From the NCBI GenBank assembly GCA_900319255.1, contig ONNU01000024.1, positions 1 to 11,509 on the forward strand: a DNA stretch of 11,509 bases, given 5' to 3'. Positions 1-7,778 of this stretch are shown here, in pieces. The position numbers and the translations under genes are program-made. The notes below the pieces were generated by a model. The model was not told the DNA's origin. It was given only the letters and a program-made list of their open reading frames with translations, and ran no database searches. The stretch comes from an uncultured Eubacteriales bacterium (GTDB lineage Bacteria > Bacillota > Clostridia > Oscillospirales > Acutalibacteraceae). The first letter of the stretch is position 1; each line of letters opens with the position of its first letter.

Positions 1-936
1 GATCATTCCTTTTGAAGCTCCGGCAGCCCGCATAACGGCAAATTCCTTTTTTCTGTTATTTATCATAAGGGTAAATACAGCAATGATGAGCGCTGCTGCG
101 ATGAAGCACATCCCGATGGTTATAATGCTGATGATCCCGGAAACATTTTCAAGACCCTCTGAAACAGAGCCGATCATACCCAGGGATGAGGAGGCTCTGA
201 CCTTGGATATATGAATATTGATATCATCAGCCAGTGCCTGCGGGTCATAGCCGTCCTTTACCTTGATAAGCACACAGGAAACAGCTTTCCCGGGATCAAT
301 GCCTTTCAGCGCTTCACGTTCAAGCGTATCCGCTGCCGACCTTGCCATTTTTGTTATTGTGCTGCGGTTTGTAAAGACAGCGTTATCAAGTCCTGTCCCT
401 GTTTTTTCAAGCTGGGATGCCACATGATAGCTTTCGCCGTAAAAACGCAGGCTGCCGTCAGCAGGATAAGCGATATCCCCACCGATAATAATATCCCCGT
501 CCGCAATATCCACATTCTGACTGGAAAGCCAGGGCATAACGGTAAAATCCGTTTCCGGATCAAAGCCGATTATCTGCACTCTTGAGCTGCAGCAGCTTGC
601 CTTTGCGGAGGTAAGATAGAACTGAGCAGTCATTTTCTCTACGCCCTTGATGTTTTCAAGCTTTTCAAGGCTGCTGCCGGGAATATAGTAGTTGCCTGTT
701 ATTCCCTGCAGCAGGACATTATCAACCGTCCCGTGACCCTGCGCAGATGAGGGCACTACCACAATATCAGCGCCGAGCCTTGCGCGGTATCCGTCAAGCC
801 CATTCTGCAGGCTGATAATAAGATATCCTCCGAGAAGCGCCGAAAAGGACAGTATCAAAACTATCAGGCACATCAAAGCGGTTCTCACGGGTCTGCGGAT
901 CATATTTTTTAATGCAATACTGGTTGAAAATTTCAT
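1..936 (-). CDS. FtsX/MacB-type ABC transporter permease, 3' end beyond window
   Basis: This reading frame starts with ATG at 936 and stays open to base 1, giving 312 residues without a stop, so the C-terminus lies outside the window. Residues 1-22 are basic, helix 1 spans about 20-43, an extracytoplasmic domain of about 220 residues follows, and a second helix spans about 268-293. Just after that helix comes a cytoplasmic loop reading NNRKKEFAVMRAAGA, the family hallmark (compare ERxxEIGxxKAxGA). Two further helices would be expected beyond the edge. A vicinal SCC at 114-116 sits in the extracytoplasmic domain. The start lies 2 bases after the DUF4418 stop, and its ribosome site (GGAG) lies inside that gene. 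It is a third, distinct permease in this region; a partner ATPase is expected to the left (inference). The substrate is unknown. Confidence 0.88.
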   Translation of the reverse strand, partial: MKFSTSIALKNMIRRPVRTALMCLIVLILSFSALLGGYLIISLQNGLDGYRARLGADIVVVPSSAQGHGTVDNVLLQGITGNYYIPGSSLEKLENIKGVEKMTAQFYLTSAKASCCSSRVQIIGFDPETDFTVMPWLSSQNVDIADGDIIIGGDIAYPADGSLRFYGESYHVASQLEKTGTGLDNAVFTNRSTITKMARSAADTLEREALKGIDPGKAVSCVLIKVKDGYDPQALADDINIHISKVRASSSLGMIGSVSEGLENVSGIISIITIGMCFIAAALIIAVFTLMINNRKKEFAVMRAAGASKGMI

Positions 937-938
937 AT

Positions 939-1388
939 TTATTTCTCCGCATTATTTATTCTGTGTTTTTTCCCAGACTGCATTTGCAGATATACGAATA
1001 TATCAACGCAGATAATAACACAGATGATAACCATAAAAATTATTGTCCATAACGAGGTATTTGCTCTACAGGGCATTTCGCTGTTTTTGCAAAGCGTTAT
1101 TATATTTCCCGGTATTATCATGGATAATACTGCTATACCGGCACCTGAAATATCAATGCCTGCTTTTATCCTTTCATCGGGTATCACCATATGTATTAGT
1201 GATAAAATTACCAGCAGTACCGAAAGTGCTGACAGCACCTCTCCTGCCCAATGACAGCTCATCACCATGTCTCCCGATACTCCGCAGACAGGGAACCACA
1301 GCTTTATGCCCACAAGGTAAATAATGCTTAATGCCAAAAAAAGTATATCAGTAAACGCAATCTTACATTTGCTTTTATTTATTATCAT
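939..1388 (-). CDS. DUF4418 family membrane protein
   Basis: A 149-residue integral membrane protein that I recognise as DUF4418 from its conserved pattern. It has a cysteine before the second helix (C35), the CHW motif (C45-H46-W47), the polar loop DERIKAG (71-77), a helix ending in IPG, and a paired C100 and C107. About four membrane segments are predicted (about 12-32, 48-69, 78-98 and 113-135). The biochemical function of the family is unknown. Cysteines and a histidine near the membrane faces would suit metal or redox chemistry, but that is inference. A strong Shine-Dalgarno (GGAGG) precedes ATG 1388, 18 bases after the upstream stop. The stop abuts the FtsX-like permease start with a 2-base gap, so the two are probably translated together and act together. 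Confidence 0.8.
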   Translation of the reverse strand: MIINKSKCKIAFTDILFLALSIIYLVGIKLWFPVCGVSGDMVMSCHWAGEVLSALSVLLVILSLIHMVIPDERIKAGIDISGAGIAVLSMIIPGNIITLCKNSEMPCRANTSLWTIIFMVIICVIICVDIFVYLQMQSGKKHRINNAEK

Positions 1389-1406
1389 TTCCTTTTTCCT
1401 CCAAAT

Positions 1407-1946
1407 TCAAAATGCCATCCATCGCAGATAATAAACGCAGAATGCGCCGCAGCAGAATAATAAAAATACCGAAATTATAAACAATAAATCAGCCGAAAGC
1501 ACTCCGTGATGCTTTGCTCCCAGACCAATGAGAAGGGGATGGATATTCGTCAGGATATGCAAAGCCAGAGCGGCTGCCATCAGTATCTGCGAGATAAGTC
1601 TGCCGCTGTGAAAGAAAACAAGCCGGTAGGCTTCATCGCCTGTTCCGCTGAAAACAAGCAGATGCATAACAAGGGGTATCAGAAGCGCAAAGCCGCTTAT
1701 CCTTCTTGCCCAGAAAAGCAGATTTTCCCTGAAATATCCCTTGCCGCTCTTTTTTATTGTGAGCAGCGTCCGGACAGTCAGGATAGCTGTGATAATAACA
1801 TGAACTCCCACAAGAAACATACATATCCATGCAGAAATCAGCGGAGAGCCTGCATCAGCGCCGAAAAGCCTGATACTCCCGGAAATGGCATGAAAAACAA
1901 AGGCTATCATTATGCCTGTTACGACAAAAATATTTATCCTTCTCAT
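1407..1946 (-). CDS. Predicted diheme cytochrome b-like five-helix membrane protein
   Basis: A 179-residue protein with five predicted membrane helices (about 5-27, 38-62, 82-100, 116-140 and 152-173). The first four helices each carry a histidine: H19, H49, H95 and H130. This matches the fumarate reductase FrdC / succinate dehydrogenase SdhC plan, in which four histidines on the first four of five helices bind two hemes b. The stretch RRISGFALLIPLVMHL (81-96) also resembles that family. No flavoprotein or iron-sulfur subunit of such an enzyme is nearby. An FMN-binding lipoprotein is two genes upstream instead, so a role in passing electrons across the membrane to or from an external flavin is likely (inference). 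The ATG overlaps the preceding stop as ATGA (1943-1946), implying translational coupling. A DUF4405-like cytochrome is an alternative assignment. Confidence 0.65.
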   Translation of the reverse strand: MRRINIFVVTGIMIAFVFHAISGSIRLFGADAGSPLISAWICMFLVGVHVIITAILTVRTLLTIKKSGKGYFRENLLFWARRISGFALLIPLVMHLLVFSGTGDEAYRLVFFHSGRLISQILMAAALALHILTNIHPLLIGLGAKHHGVLSADLLFIISVFLLFCCGAFCVYYLRWMAF

Positions 1947-2449
1947 TTTTCATCCTCACCGCCCTTTATGATGATGCAGGCTATATTATCATCCATATCG
2001 GTTCTTAGCTTCATTGCATCTGCCATTTCCTTTGAAAATATCGCAGCGTCAATACATCCGTTTTCGGCCTTGGAAACAAGCAGGGTCGGGTTTTCCGTGC
2101 GAAGCTTCATCTGATTTTCCGGAAGCTGAGCAATAAGCCGGTCTGCCATTTTCAGAGCATCAGCATCCGACTGAGCGGCTATGCAGTTTATATCATCAAA
2201 AATGACATTAAGCTCGCCATTTTGAAAAAAAGAAACCCAATCATCAAAGGAATCTTCATGCAGCGAACGGTTGAGCATAAGCACATAATCTCCGGACGGC
2301 TTATCCGGCAGCTTTACGCTTGCGCCTGAAACCGCATCCGGCGCTTCTGACTGAGTATGATACAGAACAAAGCCTGTCGGCAGACCAACCAGCAAAAAAG
2401 CCGCTGTCAGACTGATGAAAATATGAAATAATAATTTTGCGGCTTTCAT
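1943..2449 (-). CDS. Hypothetical membrane-anchored extracytoplasmic protein
   Basis: I do not recognise this 168-residue protein. It has one N-terminal hydrophobic segment (about 7-30) after a short basic start, with no lipobox, so it is probably a signal anchor. A soluble domain of about 130 residues is expected outside the cell. That domain looks alpha/beta, with alternating hydrophobic strands such as YVLMLN (55-60), LNVIFDD (80-86) and NIACIII (155-161), helices between them, and three cysteines (C89, C132, C158). The start is ATG 2449 behind a GGGGGAT ribosome site, 28 bases after the FMN-binding gene. The end overlaps the cytochrome-like gene by four bases. Its place between a flavin lipoprotein and a heme protein suggests a dedicated partner in that electron path (inference). 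Confidence 0.8.
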   Translation of the reverse strand: MKAAKLLFHIFISLTAAFLLVGLPTGFVLYHTQSEAPDAVSGASVKLPDKPSGDYVLMLNRSLHEDSFDDWVSFFQNGELNVIFDDINCIAAQSDADALKMADRLIAQLPENQMKLRTENPTLLVSKAENGCIDAAIFSKEMADAMKLRTDMDDNIACIIIKGGEDEK

Positions 2450-2477
2450 TTTTATCCCCCTCGTCAGCTATGGCGCA

Positions 2478-2933
2478 TTATGATTTCTCTGCTTTTTTCA
2501 GAGCGTCATTTACCGCCTCTTTGAATTCATTGCAGGATATTGTTGCACCGCTGATGACATCCACTTCATCAGCAGAGCTTTTTCCGATGATCGCAGAAGA
2601 ATATTTATCTGCCGACTGTACTGCTTTCTGTGCTTTAAGACGGTTCTCACGGGAAAGGTCTGCGCCGTAATTTTCATCCTTCAGTGTTCCGTCAAGCTCG
2701 TACATTCTGAATGTACATTCGGTTATTTTATTATCCTTGACCGTTATTGTGACCTCACCGTAACCGGCGCCGTTTCCGCTTTCATCCTCTTCAAAATCAC
2801 TGCTTCTTCCGGTATATGTACCGTCAGTGTATTCAGCTGTTTTGTTATTGCTGCTGCAGGCTGAAAATGACAGCAGGATCACAGCTGACGAAATAACGGC
2901 AAATAAAGCTGTTATGTAATTTCTTTTACTCAT
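2478..2933 (-). CDS. FMN-binding domain lipoprotein with covalent flavin attachment motif
   Basis: A 151-residue secreted lipoprotein. Residues 1-25 form a signal peptide ending in SFSAC, giving a lipidated C26, followed by a Ser/Asn-rich linker. The rest is a compact FMN_bind domain: an early DGTYTG element, a strand GEVTITVKDNKI, and the terminal motif DVISGATIS (125-133). T131 in SGAT is the expected residue for covalent FMN transfer by ApbE-type transferases (family knowledge). No apbE is visible here, so the transferase must be encoded elsewhere. I prefer ATG 2933, which has GGGGTG at correct spacing, over the in-frame GTG at 2942 that lies inside that site and would add three residues. 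It follows the ATPase gene closely. It probably carries electrons outside the membrane for the iron-uptake operon (inference). Confidence 0.88.
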   Translation of the reverse strand: MSKRNYITALFAVISSAVILLSFSACSSNNKTAEYTDGTYTGRSSDFEEDESGNGAGYGEVTITVKDNKITECTFRMYELDGTLKDENYGADLSRENRLKAQKAVQSADKYSSAIIGKSSADEVDVISGATISCNEFKEAVNDALKKAEKS

Positions 2934-2948
2934 TGTTTTCACCCCACA

Positions 2949-3623
2949 TCATTCGGTAAACTGTTTGTTTTTCTTATCTGAAATGATCTTTCCATGCTCA
3001 AGACGAACGACACGTTCTGCGACTTCCCCGACTTCCGGGTCGTGGGTAACAACGATAAGGCTTGTACCCTCCTTGTGAAGCTGTCTGAACAGATCAAGGA
3101 CAATGTTTTCGTTCGCTTCATCAAGATTGCCTGTGGGCTCATCTGCTAAAATAAGCTCCGGGGAATTGATAAGCGCTCTTGCGATGCAGACTCTCTGCTG
3201 TTCGCCGCCCGAAAGCTGGCTTGGGAGATGCTTTGCCCTGTCCTTCAGCCCTACTCTTTCCAGAGCCTCCATAGCCTCCTTTTCGTCAGGCATACTGTGA
3301 TAATACTGGGCGACCATAACATTTTCTACAGCGTTGAGATAATTGATAAGATGGAACTGCTGGAATACAAGCCCGATCTTATCCCTGTGGAATTCTGTGA
3401 GCTTTCTCCGGCTGTCCTTTGTAATATCCCTGCCGTCAAAAATCACCTGTCCCTCCGTAGGCTTATCCATACAGCTTATAATATTCATCATTGTACTTTT
3501 TCCCGATCCTGACGGTCCCATAATAGCGATCCATTCGCCCTTGTCAATGCTCAGATTGACTTTATCCAGAGCATAAAGGCTTCCGTAGCTTTTGGTAATA
3601 TTTTTCAGCTCCAATAATTTCAT
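2949..3623 (-). CDS. ABC transporter ATP-binding protein (MacB/LolD-type), iron-uptake operon
   Basis: A 224-residue cytoplasmic ATPase with all nucleotide-binding motifs in order: Walker [10 protein letters not shown] (36-44), Q-loop Q88 in FQQF, signature LSGGE (137-141), Walker B LILADEP (157-163) with the D-loop GNLDE after it, and the switch histidine H194 in VVTHD. Length and motifs fit the MacB/LolD branch, which powers FtsX-like permeases by mechanotransmission rather than by an ordinary pore (family knowledge). It starts at ATG 3623 with a GGGAGGA site. A gap of 95 bases separates it from the upstream permease gene; I see no convincing promoter or terminator in that gap. Its most likely partners are the two permeases just upstream, as in the Campylobacter p19 locus (Cj1663 with Cj1661 and Cj1662). 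Confidence 0.95.
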   Translation of the reverse strand: MKLLELKNITKSYGSLYALDKVNLSIDKGEWIAIMGPSGSGKSTMMNIISCMDKPTEGQVIFDGRDITKDSRRKLTEFHRDKIGLVFQQFHLINYLNAVENVMVAQYYHSMPDEKEAMEALERVGLKDRAKHLPSQLSGGEQQRVCIARALINSPELILADEPTGNLDEANENIVLDLFRQLHKEGTSLIVVTHDPEVGEVAERVVRLEHGKIISDKKNKQFTE

Positions 3624-3718
3624 TCTTATTCCTCCCGATAATTCACTTTTATAGCTGACTGTAAAAATTCGGTAATACCTAAAAATTATAAATCATAGCA
3701 ATTATTTCTGATCTGCGA

Positions 3719-4924
3719 TTATTCGCCTTTAAGAACCAGCGCCGGATCCACATCTACCGCGCCCTTGATGGGTATAAGACACGAAAGACCGGTCACAGCA
3801 ACAGATGCAATTATTGCTGCCGGTATAAGCAGCGGACGGAATGTTATCGAGCTGCTGAAAACATTCATGCTTACAGCATTGGCAAACAGGAAGCCGAAAA
3901 CAGATCCGATAATACCTCCGGCTGCTCCAAGAACAAGCCCTTCGGACAGGAACTCAGCAATAATACTTGAATTGAGCGCCCCCAGCGCCTTGCGCAGACC
4001 TATTTCACGCCTTCTTTCAGCTATTACAGCCATCATTGTGGTTGCAACACATATCATAGTCAGAGCCAGTACGACTATGGTAACAATAAGCACCAGAGCT
4101 TCAAGCTTTGAAAGCACCGTGCTTTCGGATGCGGTAACACGCTTTACGGGCTTTGCTTCAAGAGCGTCTGAATTTTTGTTGATCTCATCAAGATAGGCTT
4201 TCAGCTCATCCTTGCTTGCGGCAACACTGACCTCGACAATATCGCAGCTTCTGTTATTCAGCGTCAGATTGCTGACATCATCAAGCGACACATAGATATA
4301 CTCTTCCTCCGAGCCGCCGGTTTCAAGAATGCCTGAGATTTTAAGGTCAAGAGTGTGATCGCAGTATTTTTCTCCCGTTTTGGGGTCGGTATAGATCTCT
4401 TGATCGGGAATGTTTTTCAGGTCTGTGGTTTCAGTTATTGTAAAAGAATTACGCAGGCTGATGCTGTCCCCGGCAGCGAGTCCGAATTTATCCGCCGTTT
4501 TTTTGCCCACAAGAGCTTTTCCGTCTGCATCCGGCAGCTCTCCTGAAATATGCCAGTACGGGCTTGTTTTAAGCACAGAGGAAAAATCTGTGCCTGCTAT
4601 GGTGACAGGGAGATTGTTAAGCTTTGTATTTTCATATCTGTAGGGAGTATAGCCCTCCAGCTTGTCTGACGGGAAGACAGCAGCTGCTTTGCTGATCTCA
4701 TCCTGATCCATTTCAGAGCTGCCCGAGGGAGTGAAAATAACATTTGCTCCGTAGTTTCTGAACTGAGAGCTCATCTGACGGGGGACATCATAATAGATAA
4801 GCCCCAGACCTGAAAGGATCGTTGCTCCCACTACTATTGCCAGCAGCGCGATCATCATTCTTGAACGCCGTCTGAGCAGTGATGCTAAAACCATTCTTAT
4901 AAACATTCGATGCTTTTTGTTCAT
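3719..4924 (-). CDS. FtsX/MacB-type ABC transporter permease (second of pair)
   Basis: A 401-residue permease with the MacB-like layout. There is one N-terminal helix (about 23-46), a large extracytoplasmic domain (about 47-274), and three C-terminal helices (about 275-300, 324-352 and 364-388). The cytoplasmic loop ERRREIGLRKALGA (303-316) after helix 2 is the family signature for coupling to the ATPase. The protein ends in DPALVLKGE, another typical tail. The extracytoplasmic domain contains C188 and C227. The start is ATG 4924 behind a strong GGAGGTG, 16 bases after the preceding permease. It corresponds by position to Cj1662 of the Campylobacter p19 locus. The transported or moved substrate is not known; work on that locus ties it to iron acquisition. 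Confidence 0.93.
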   Translation of the reverse strand: MNKKHRMFIRMVLASLLRRRSRMMIALLAIVVGATILSGLGLIYYDVPRQMSSQFRNYGANVIFTPSGSSEMDQDEISKAAAVFPSDKLEGYTPYRYENTKLNNLPVTIAGTDFSSVLKTSPYWHISGELPDADGKALVGKKTADKFGLAAGDSISLRNSFTITETTDLKNIPDQEIYTDPKTGEKYCDHTLDLKISGILETGGSEEEYIYVSLDDVSNLTLNNRSCDIVEVSVAASKDELKAYLDEINKNSDALEAKPVKRVTASESTVLSKLEALVLIVTIVVLALTMICVATTMMAVIAERRREIGLRKALGALNSSIIAEFLSEGLVLGAAGGIIGSVFGFLFANAVSMNVFSSSITFRPLLIPAAIIASVAVTGLSCLIPIKGAVDVDPALVLKGE

Positions 4925-4940
4925 ATATTTTCACCTCCGC

Positions 4941-6239
4941 TCAATGACCGCCGTGAAGAACCTCTGACGGACGAAGCCGGAGGATCATTCTTATTGCCGG
5001 AATACTGCCTACAAGCGTTACGGCAATGATCAGAACCGTTACGAGGAACGCTACCATTCCGCTCATTTCAATAGCCGATGAAAAAACAGACTGACCGATC
5101 ACCTGAGCAAAGCAATATCCCATGAAATACCCTGTCGCCGCTCCGATAACGGAGGTCAGTATTATCTCGGTCAGAACAAGAAGAGTGACCTGACCGTTTT
5201 TAGCTCCCACAGCCTTCATAAGAGCAAGCTCTGCCGAACGTTCCATAACGCTTGAGGTAACAAGATTTGATATTCCGAGAGTTGCGCCGATAAGACTCAT
5301 AAGGGTAATGAGAGCCATCAGCAGCTCTGTTTTTTCCAGGATCTTTCCTTCTGAATCAGCTATCTGCCGCACAGCCCTTGCAGAAGCTTCGGGGATTGCC
5401 TCCTGTATCTGGAAGCATATTGAACTGACGTAAGCAGTGCAGTACCAGAGATCATATTCATCTCCGCTGAGCAGTTCGGGATTTTTTGCAGCTTTTATCG
5501 CAAGCTCATCATCCGGTGAGGTAATAGCGCTGACCTCTGCTTTTTTATATTTGCCGGTATTGCCTGATAATTGCTGGGCGATGGGCAGTGTTGAAAAGAT
5601 GTAATTTTCCTCATCGTCACCCGATTCAAATATTCCCACGATCTCAAGGCTTTCAGTACCGGCATCGCCTTTTACACTGATGGTATCTCCAGCTTTTACT
5701 CCAAGCTCCGCTGAAAGCTTTTTGCCGACCATTGCGTAATTGTCGCCGCTCAGCTTTGCTTCATCCAGCCATTTCCCATCGGTAATATCCCACCAGCTTC
5801 TGAGATTGATGATACCTGTATCCCGCTCGTATGTGGTGCCTTTTTTAACGTATTCAAAGTGATGGTTAAACCACGTTCCGATCAGTTTCACAGCTTTATC
5901 ATTAACCTTTGCATCGGTATCAAGAACAGGCGCGAAATCTGTAATATTATTTGCCCAGAATATCGTAAGAAATTCTCCCAGAGTTTCCTCTTTGAGATAT
6001 TCCTCCTTAGCCTCAGTATCCTCAACATCATAAAGATTTGACATAACAGCCTCTGAACTGGGGACTACTGTGATATTTGAGCCATATGCCTTGAGCTCCT
6101 CATTTATCTTATCGCCGACATCCAGCATGACATTCAGCATTGCTGTTGCTATGGATGCACCCAGTGCCACGGTAAGGGCGATCATCAGCATTTTTTTCCA
6201 TTGACGTTGGAATGCTCCTATGATCATTCTGAAAAACAT
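4941..6239 (-). CDS. FtsX/MacB-type ABC transporter permease (first of pair)
   Basis: A 432-residue membrane protein with helix 1 at about 16-38, an extracytoplasmic domain at about 39-305, and helices at about 306-328, 354-382 and 394-415. The loop ERSAELALMKAVGA (333-346) is the FtsX/MacB signature, and the tail RPSEVLHGGH resembles that of its neighbour. The extracytoplasmic part contains W265-Y266-C267 and C276 just before helix 2, which could form a redox or metal site (inference). It begins at ATG 6239 with GGGAGGA upstream, 20 bases after the DUF2318 gene. With the next permease it probably forms a heterodimer driven by the ATPase at 2949-3623. It is the positional equivalent of Cj1661. 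Confidence 0.93.
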   Translation of the reverse strand: MFFRMIIGAFQRQWKKMLMIALTVALGASIATAMLNVMLDVGDKINEELKAYGSNITVVPSSEAVMSNLYDVEDTEAKEEYLKEETLGEFLTIFWANNITDFAPVLDTDAKVNDKAVKLIGTWFNHHFEYVKKGTTYERDTGIINLRSWWDITDGKWLDEAKLSGDNYAMVGKKLSAELGVKAGDTISVKGDAGTESLEIVGIFESGDDEENYIFSTLPIAQQLSGNTGKYKKAEVSAITSPDDELAIKAAKNPELLSGDEYDLWYCTAYVSSICFQIQEAIPEASARAVRQIADSEGKILEKTELLMALITLMSLIGATLGISNLVTSSVMERSAELALMKAVGAKNGQVTLLVLTEIILTSVIGAATGYFMGYCFAQVIGQSVFSSAIEMSGMVAFLVTVLIIAVTLVGSIPAIRMILRLRPSEVLHGGH

Positions 6240-6259
6240 TTCGTATCCTCCCTCGCAGT

Positions 6260-7573
6260 TTAATTCTTGAAAACACTCTGATTCTTTACCATTTCCGATA
6301 CAGGAACGGTAATGGCGTTTTCGTCCATATCATAATCAATAATTATCGGGTTGCATCCGCCCTTCATTCCGATAGTGGTGCGGTTCATTATGACATTACA
6401 TTTCTTGCAGACTATCTGTCCGCCGTTATTTTCATAATAGCCTGCCTCTCCGCAAATTTCACAGGCATCAAGACCTACACCGTAATTGCTTGTATTCTCC
6501 TGCTTCAGAACCACGATGAATCTGACCTGATTTCCTTCCTCTGTTTTATACCCGAAGCGGTGCAGATGACCGTCGCTGACCATTTCTATCGGCACCTGAA
6601 GATCTTTGTCTTTTCCGGCTGCATCCTTAACAATAACAGGATCCTCTACCGGTGCTTCACGGATGACCACCTTATTCATCTCCACAAACAGGGTCGAGCA
6701 AAGTATTCCTGCGATAAAGCATACTATGAGCGCGGCAGAATATCTTTTTCCGCTTCTCCATAATGCGCGCTGCTTTCTGTGCTGAGCATTGCTTGAAAAT
6801 GCTTCCTTTTTTGTAAAGCTTCCTATGATATAAGCAGCGGCGGTAATAAGGGATAAAATGAACAGCGCATATGTATACCAGTGAGCAAGATTGTTGCTCT
6901 GAGCCGAGAAATTGAACAGATCAACATTATCAATTATTTTCCGTGTTGTAAGCACAGCCATAAGCCTGCCGAAGAAAAATATTCCGTAGATTATGAATCC
7001 GATGCACATGGTTATGAAGGGTATAGCCTTAATACCTTTCTGGGCTGCGCACATATATAGCTTATACACGCCGACGCAGGACATTAAACAAATAATTATT
7101 CCCAGAAGATATCCGCCCAGTCTCAGGAAAAATTCTGATGAGATGATACCGTTTCCACCTGTATCAAACTGGAAGGGATAAACAAGCACGTTCGGGAGAG
7201 AGGAATACAGAGCCGCTGCTGTAAGCAAAGCAAAACAAATAGATATTACCCAGCTTGATGCGGTTCTGATTTTTGAATTTTCCGGTTTTTTCATCAGAAA
7301 ATATCCGAAAACAGCAAGAGCTATCGCAGTCAGCACCAGAAAGCCCAAAGTAAAACCATATCCGTATGTGCCGATCATCCATCCATTTTTTATTCGGCGG
7401 GTATTGGTAAAATAAGCTCTTAAACCTGCAATAATAATACCGACACCAAGTCCGATCCTTGCAATGATTTTCCCGCTGTTTTTGCAGTATGTATCCAGAA
7501 ACGCCATCATCATACCAATTAATAGTGAAAATGCAAGCATATCGTTTGTTACATTGATCAGATAAGTAAGCAT
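6260..7573 (-). CDS. DUF2318 domain membrane protein, putative iron/redox centre
   Basis: A 437-residue protein in two parts. Residues 1 to about 300 hold roughly eight hydrophobic segments. The C-terminal part (about 325-430) is the DUF2318 domain: DGHLHRF (334-340), CEIC (371-374), CKKC (389-392) and GGCNP (405-409). These give five cysteines and two histidines, a likely iron-sulfur or metal site placed outside the membrane by the final helix (about 279-298). DUF2318 proteins are regular partners of FTR1 and P19 (Cj1660 in Campylobacter) and are thought to serve redox steps of iron uptake; the reaction is unproven. The start is ATG 7573 behind AAGGGGAAG. A 205-base untranslated gap with two hairpins separates it from p19, so its expression may differ from that of the first two genes. 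Confidence 0.92.
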   Translation of the reverse strand: MLTYLINVTNDMLAFSLLIGMMMAFLDTYCKNSGKIIARIGLGVGIIIAGLRAYFTNTRRIKNGWMIGTYGYGFTLGFLVLTAIALAVFGYFLMKKPENSKIRTASSWVISICFALLTAAALYSSLPNVLVYPFQFDTGGNGIISSEFFLRLGGYLLGIIICLMSCVGVYKLYMCAAQKGIKAIPFITMCIGFIIYGIFFFGRLMAVLTTRKIIDNVDLFNFSAQSNNLAHWYTYALFILSLITAAAYIIGSFTKKEAFSSNAQHRKQRALWRSGKRYSAALIVCFIAGILCSTLFVEMNKVVIREAPVEDPVIVKDAAGKDKDLQVPIEMVSDGHLHRFGYKTEEGNQVRFIVVLKQENTSNYGVGLDACEICGEAGYYENNGGQIVCKKCNVIMNRTTIGMKGGCNPIIIDYDMDENAITVPVSEMVKNQSVFKN

Positions 7574-7642
7574 AATTCTTCCCCTTTTGCTTTTGATTCA
7601 TTTGAACTGCCCGGAATACCGGATAGTCAGAACACACAAATC

Positions 7643-7672
7643 ACTCCGACTCGAAAAAACTCGGGTCGGAGT
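7643..7672 (-). other. Strong RNA hairpin between p19 and DUF2318 genes
   Basis: ACTCCGAC (7643-7650) and GTCGGAGT (7665-7672) pair over 8 bases. After one mismatch, 3 more pairs form around a short T/A-rich loop. No run of U follows on the minus strand (next bases GATTTGTGTG), so this is not a classic terminator. It may be a processing, stability or attenuation element that sets the ratio of the upstream ftr1/p19 genes to the downstream genes (inference). Confidence 0.5.
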
Positions 7673-7681
7673 ATTTGTTTT

Positions 7682-7706
7682 GGCAAAGCTCCCGTAATGC
7701 TTCGCC
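7682..7706 (-). other. Second intergenic hairpin after p19
   Basis: GGCAAAGC (7682-7689) pairs with GCTTCGCC (7699-7706) over 8 positions with one G-U, around a 9-base loop. It lies 9 bases from the stronger hairpin at 7643-7672. The 205-base gap between p19 and the DUF2318 gene therefore holds two consecutive stems and no gene that I can support. Confidence 0.4.
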
Positions 7707-7778
7707 GATATTTTTATCATTTCACGGAATACCGAAAGCAATTGTTCCGGCTCATTTCCTGAAATCAGACTTTTTATT

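Noticed and set aside
211..585. 124-codon plus-strand frame
   Set aside because: It is antisense to the partial permease, which is clearly the coding strand.
1407..1946. Succinate dehydrogenase or fumarate reductase subunit in the strict sense
   Set aside because: No flavoprotein or iron-sulfur subunit is encoded nearby; only the membrane fold and heme histidines are similar.
1506..2114. 202-codon plus-strand frame
   Set aside because: It is antisense to the cytochrome-like and hypothetical genes, which have good starts, spacing and hydrophobic patterns; the plus-strand product looks random.
2934..2942. GTG at 2942 as start of the FMN-binding lipoprotein
   Set aside because: It overlaps the GGGGTG ribosome site of the ATG at 2933; possible but less likely.
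3624..3718. Promoter for the ATPase gene in the 95-base gap
   Set aside because: Only weak matches (TTGCTA-18-TATTAC); no operator or hairpin nearby.
7164..7637. 157-codon minus-strand frame over the DUF2318 gene start
   Set aside because: It is an alternative frame of the membrane part of DUF2318, rich in Tyr/Cys/Trp as expected from out-of-frame reading, with no ribosome site.
7643..7672. Rho-independent terminator after p19
   Set aside because: The stem is strong but lacks a U-run on the minus strand, and the DUF2318 gene belongs to the same known gene set.
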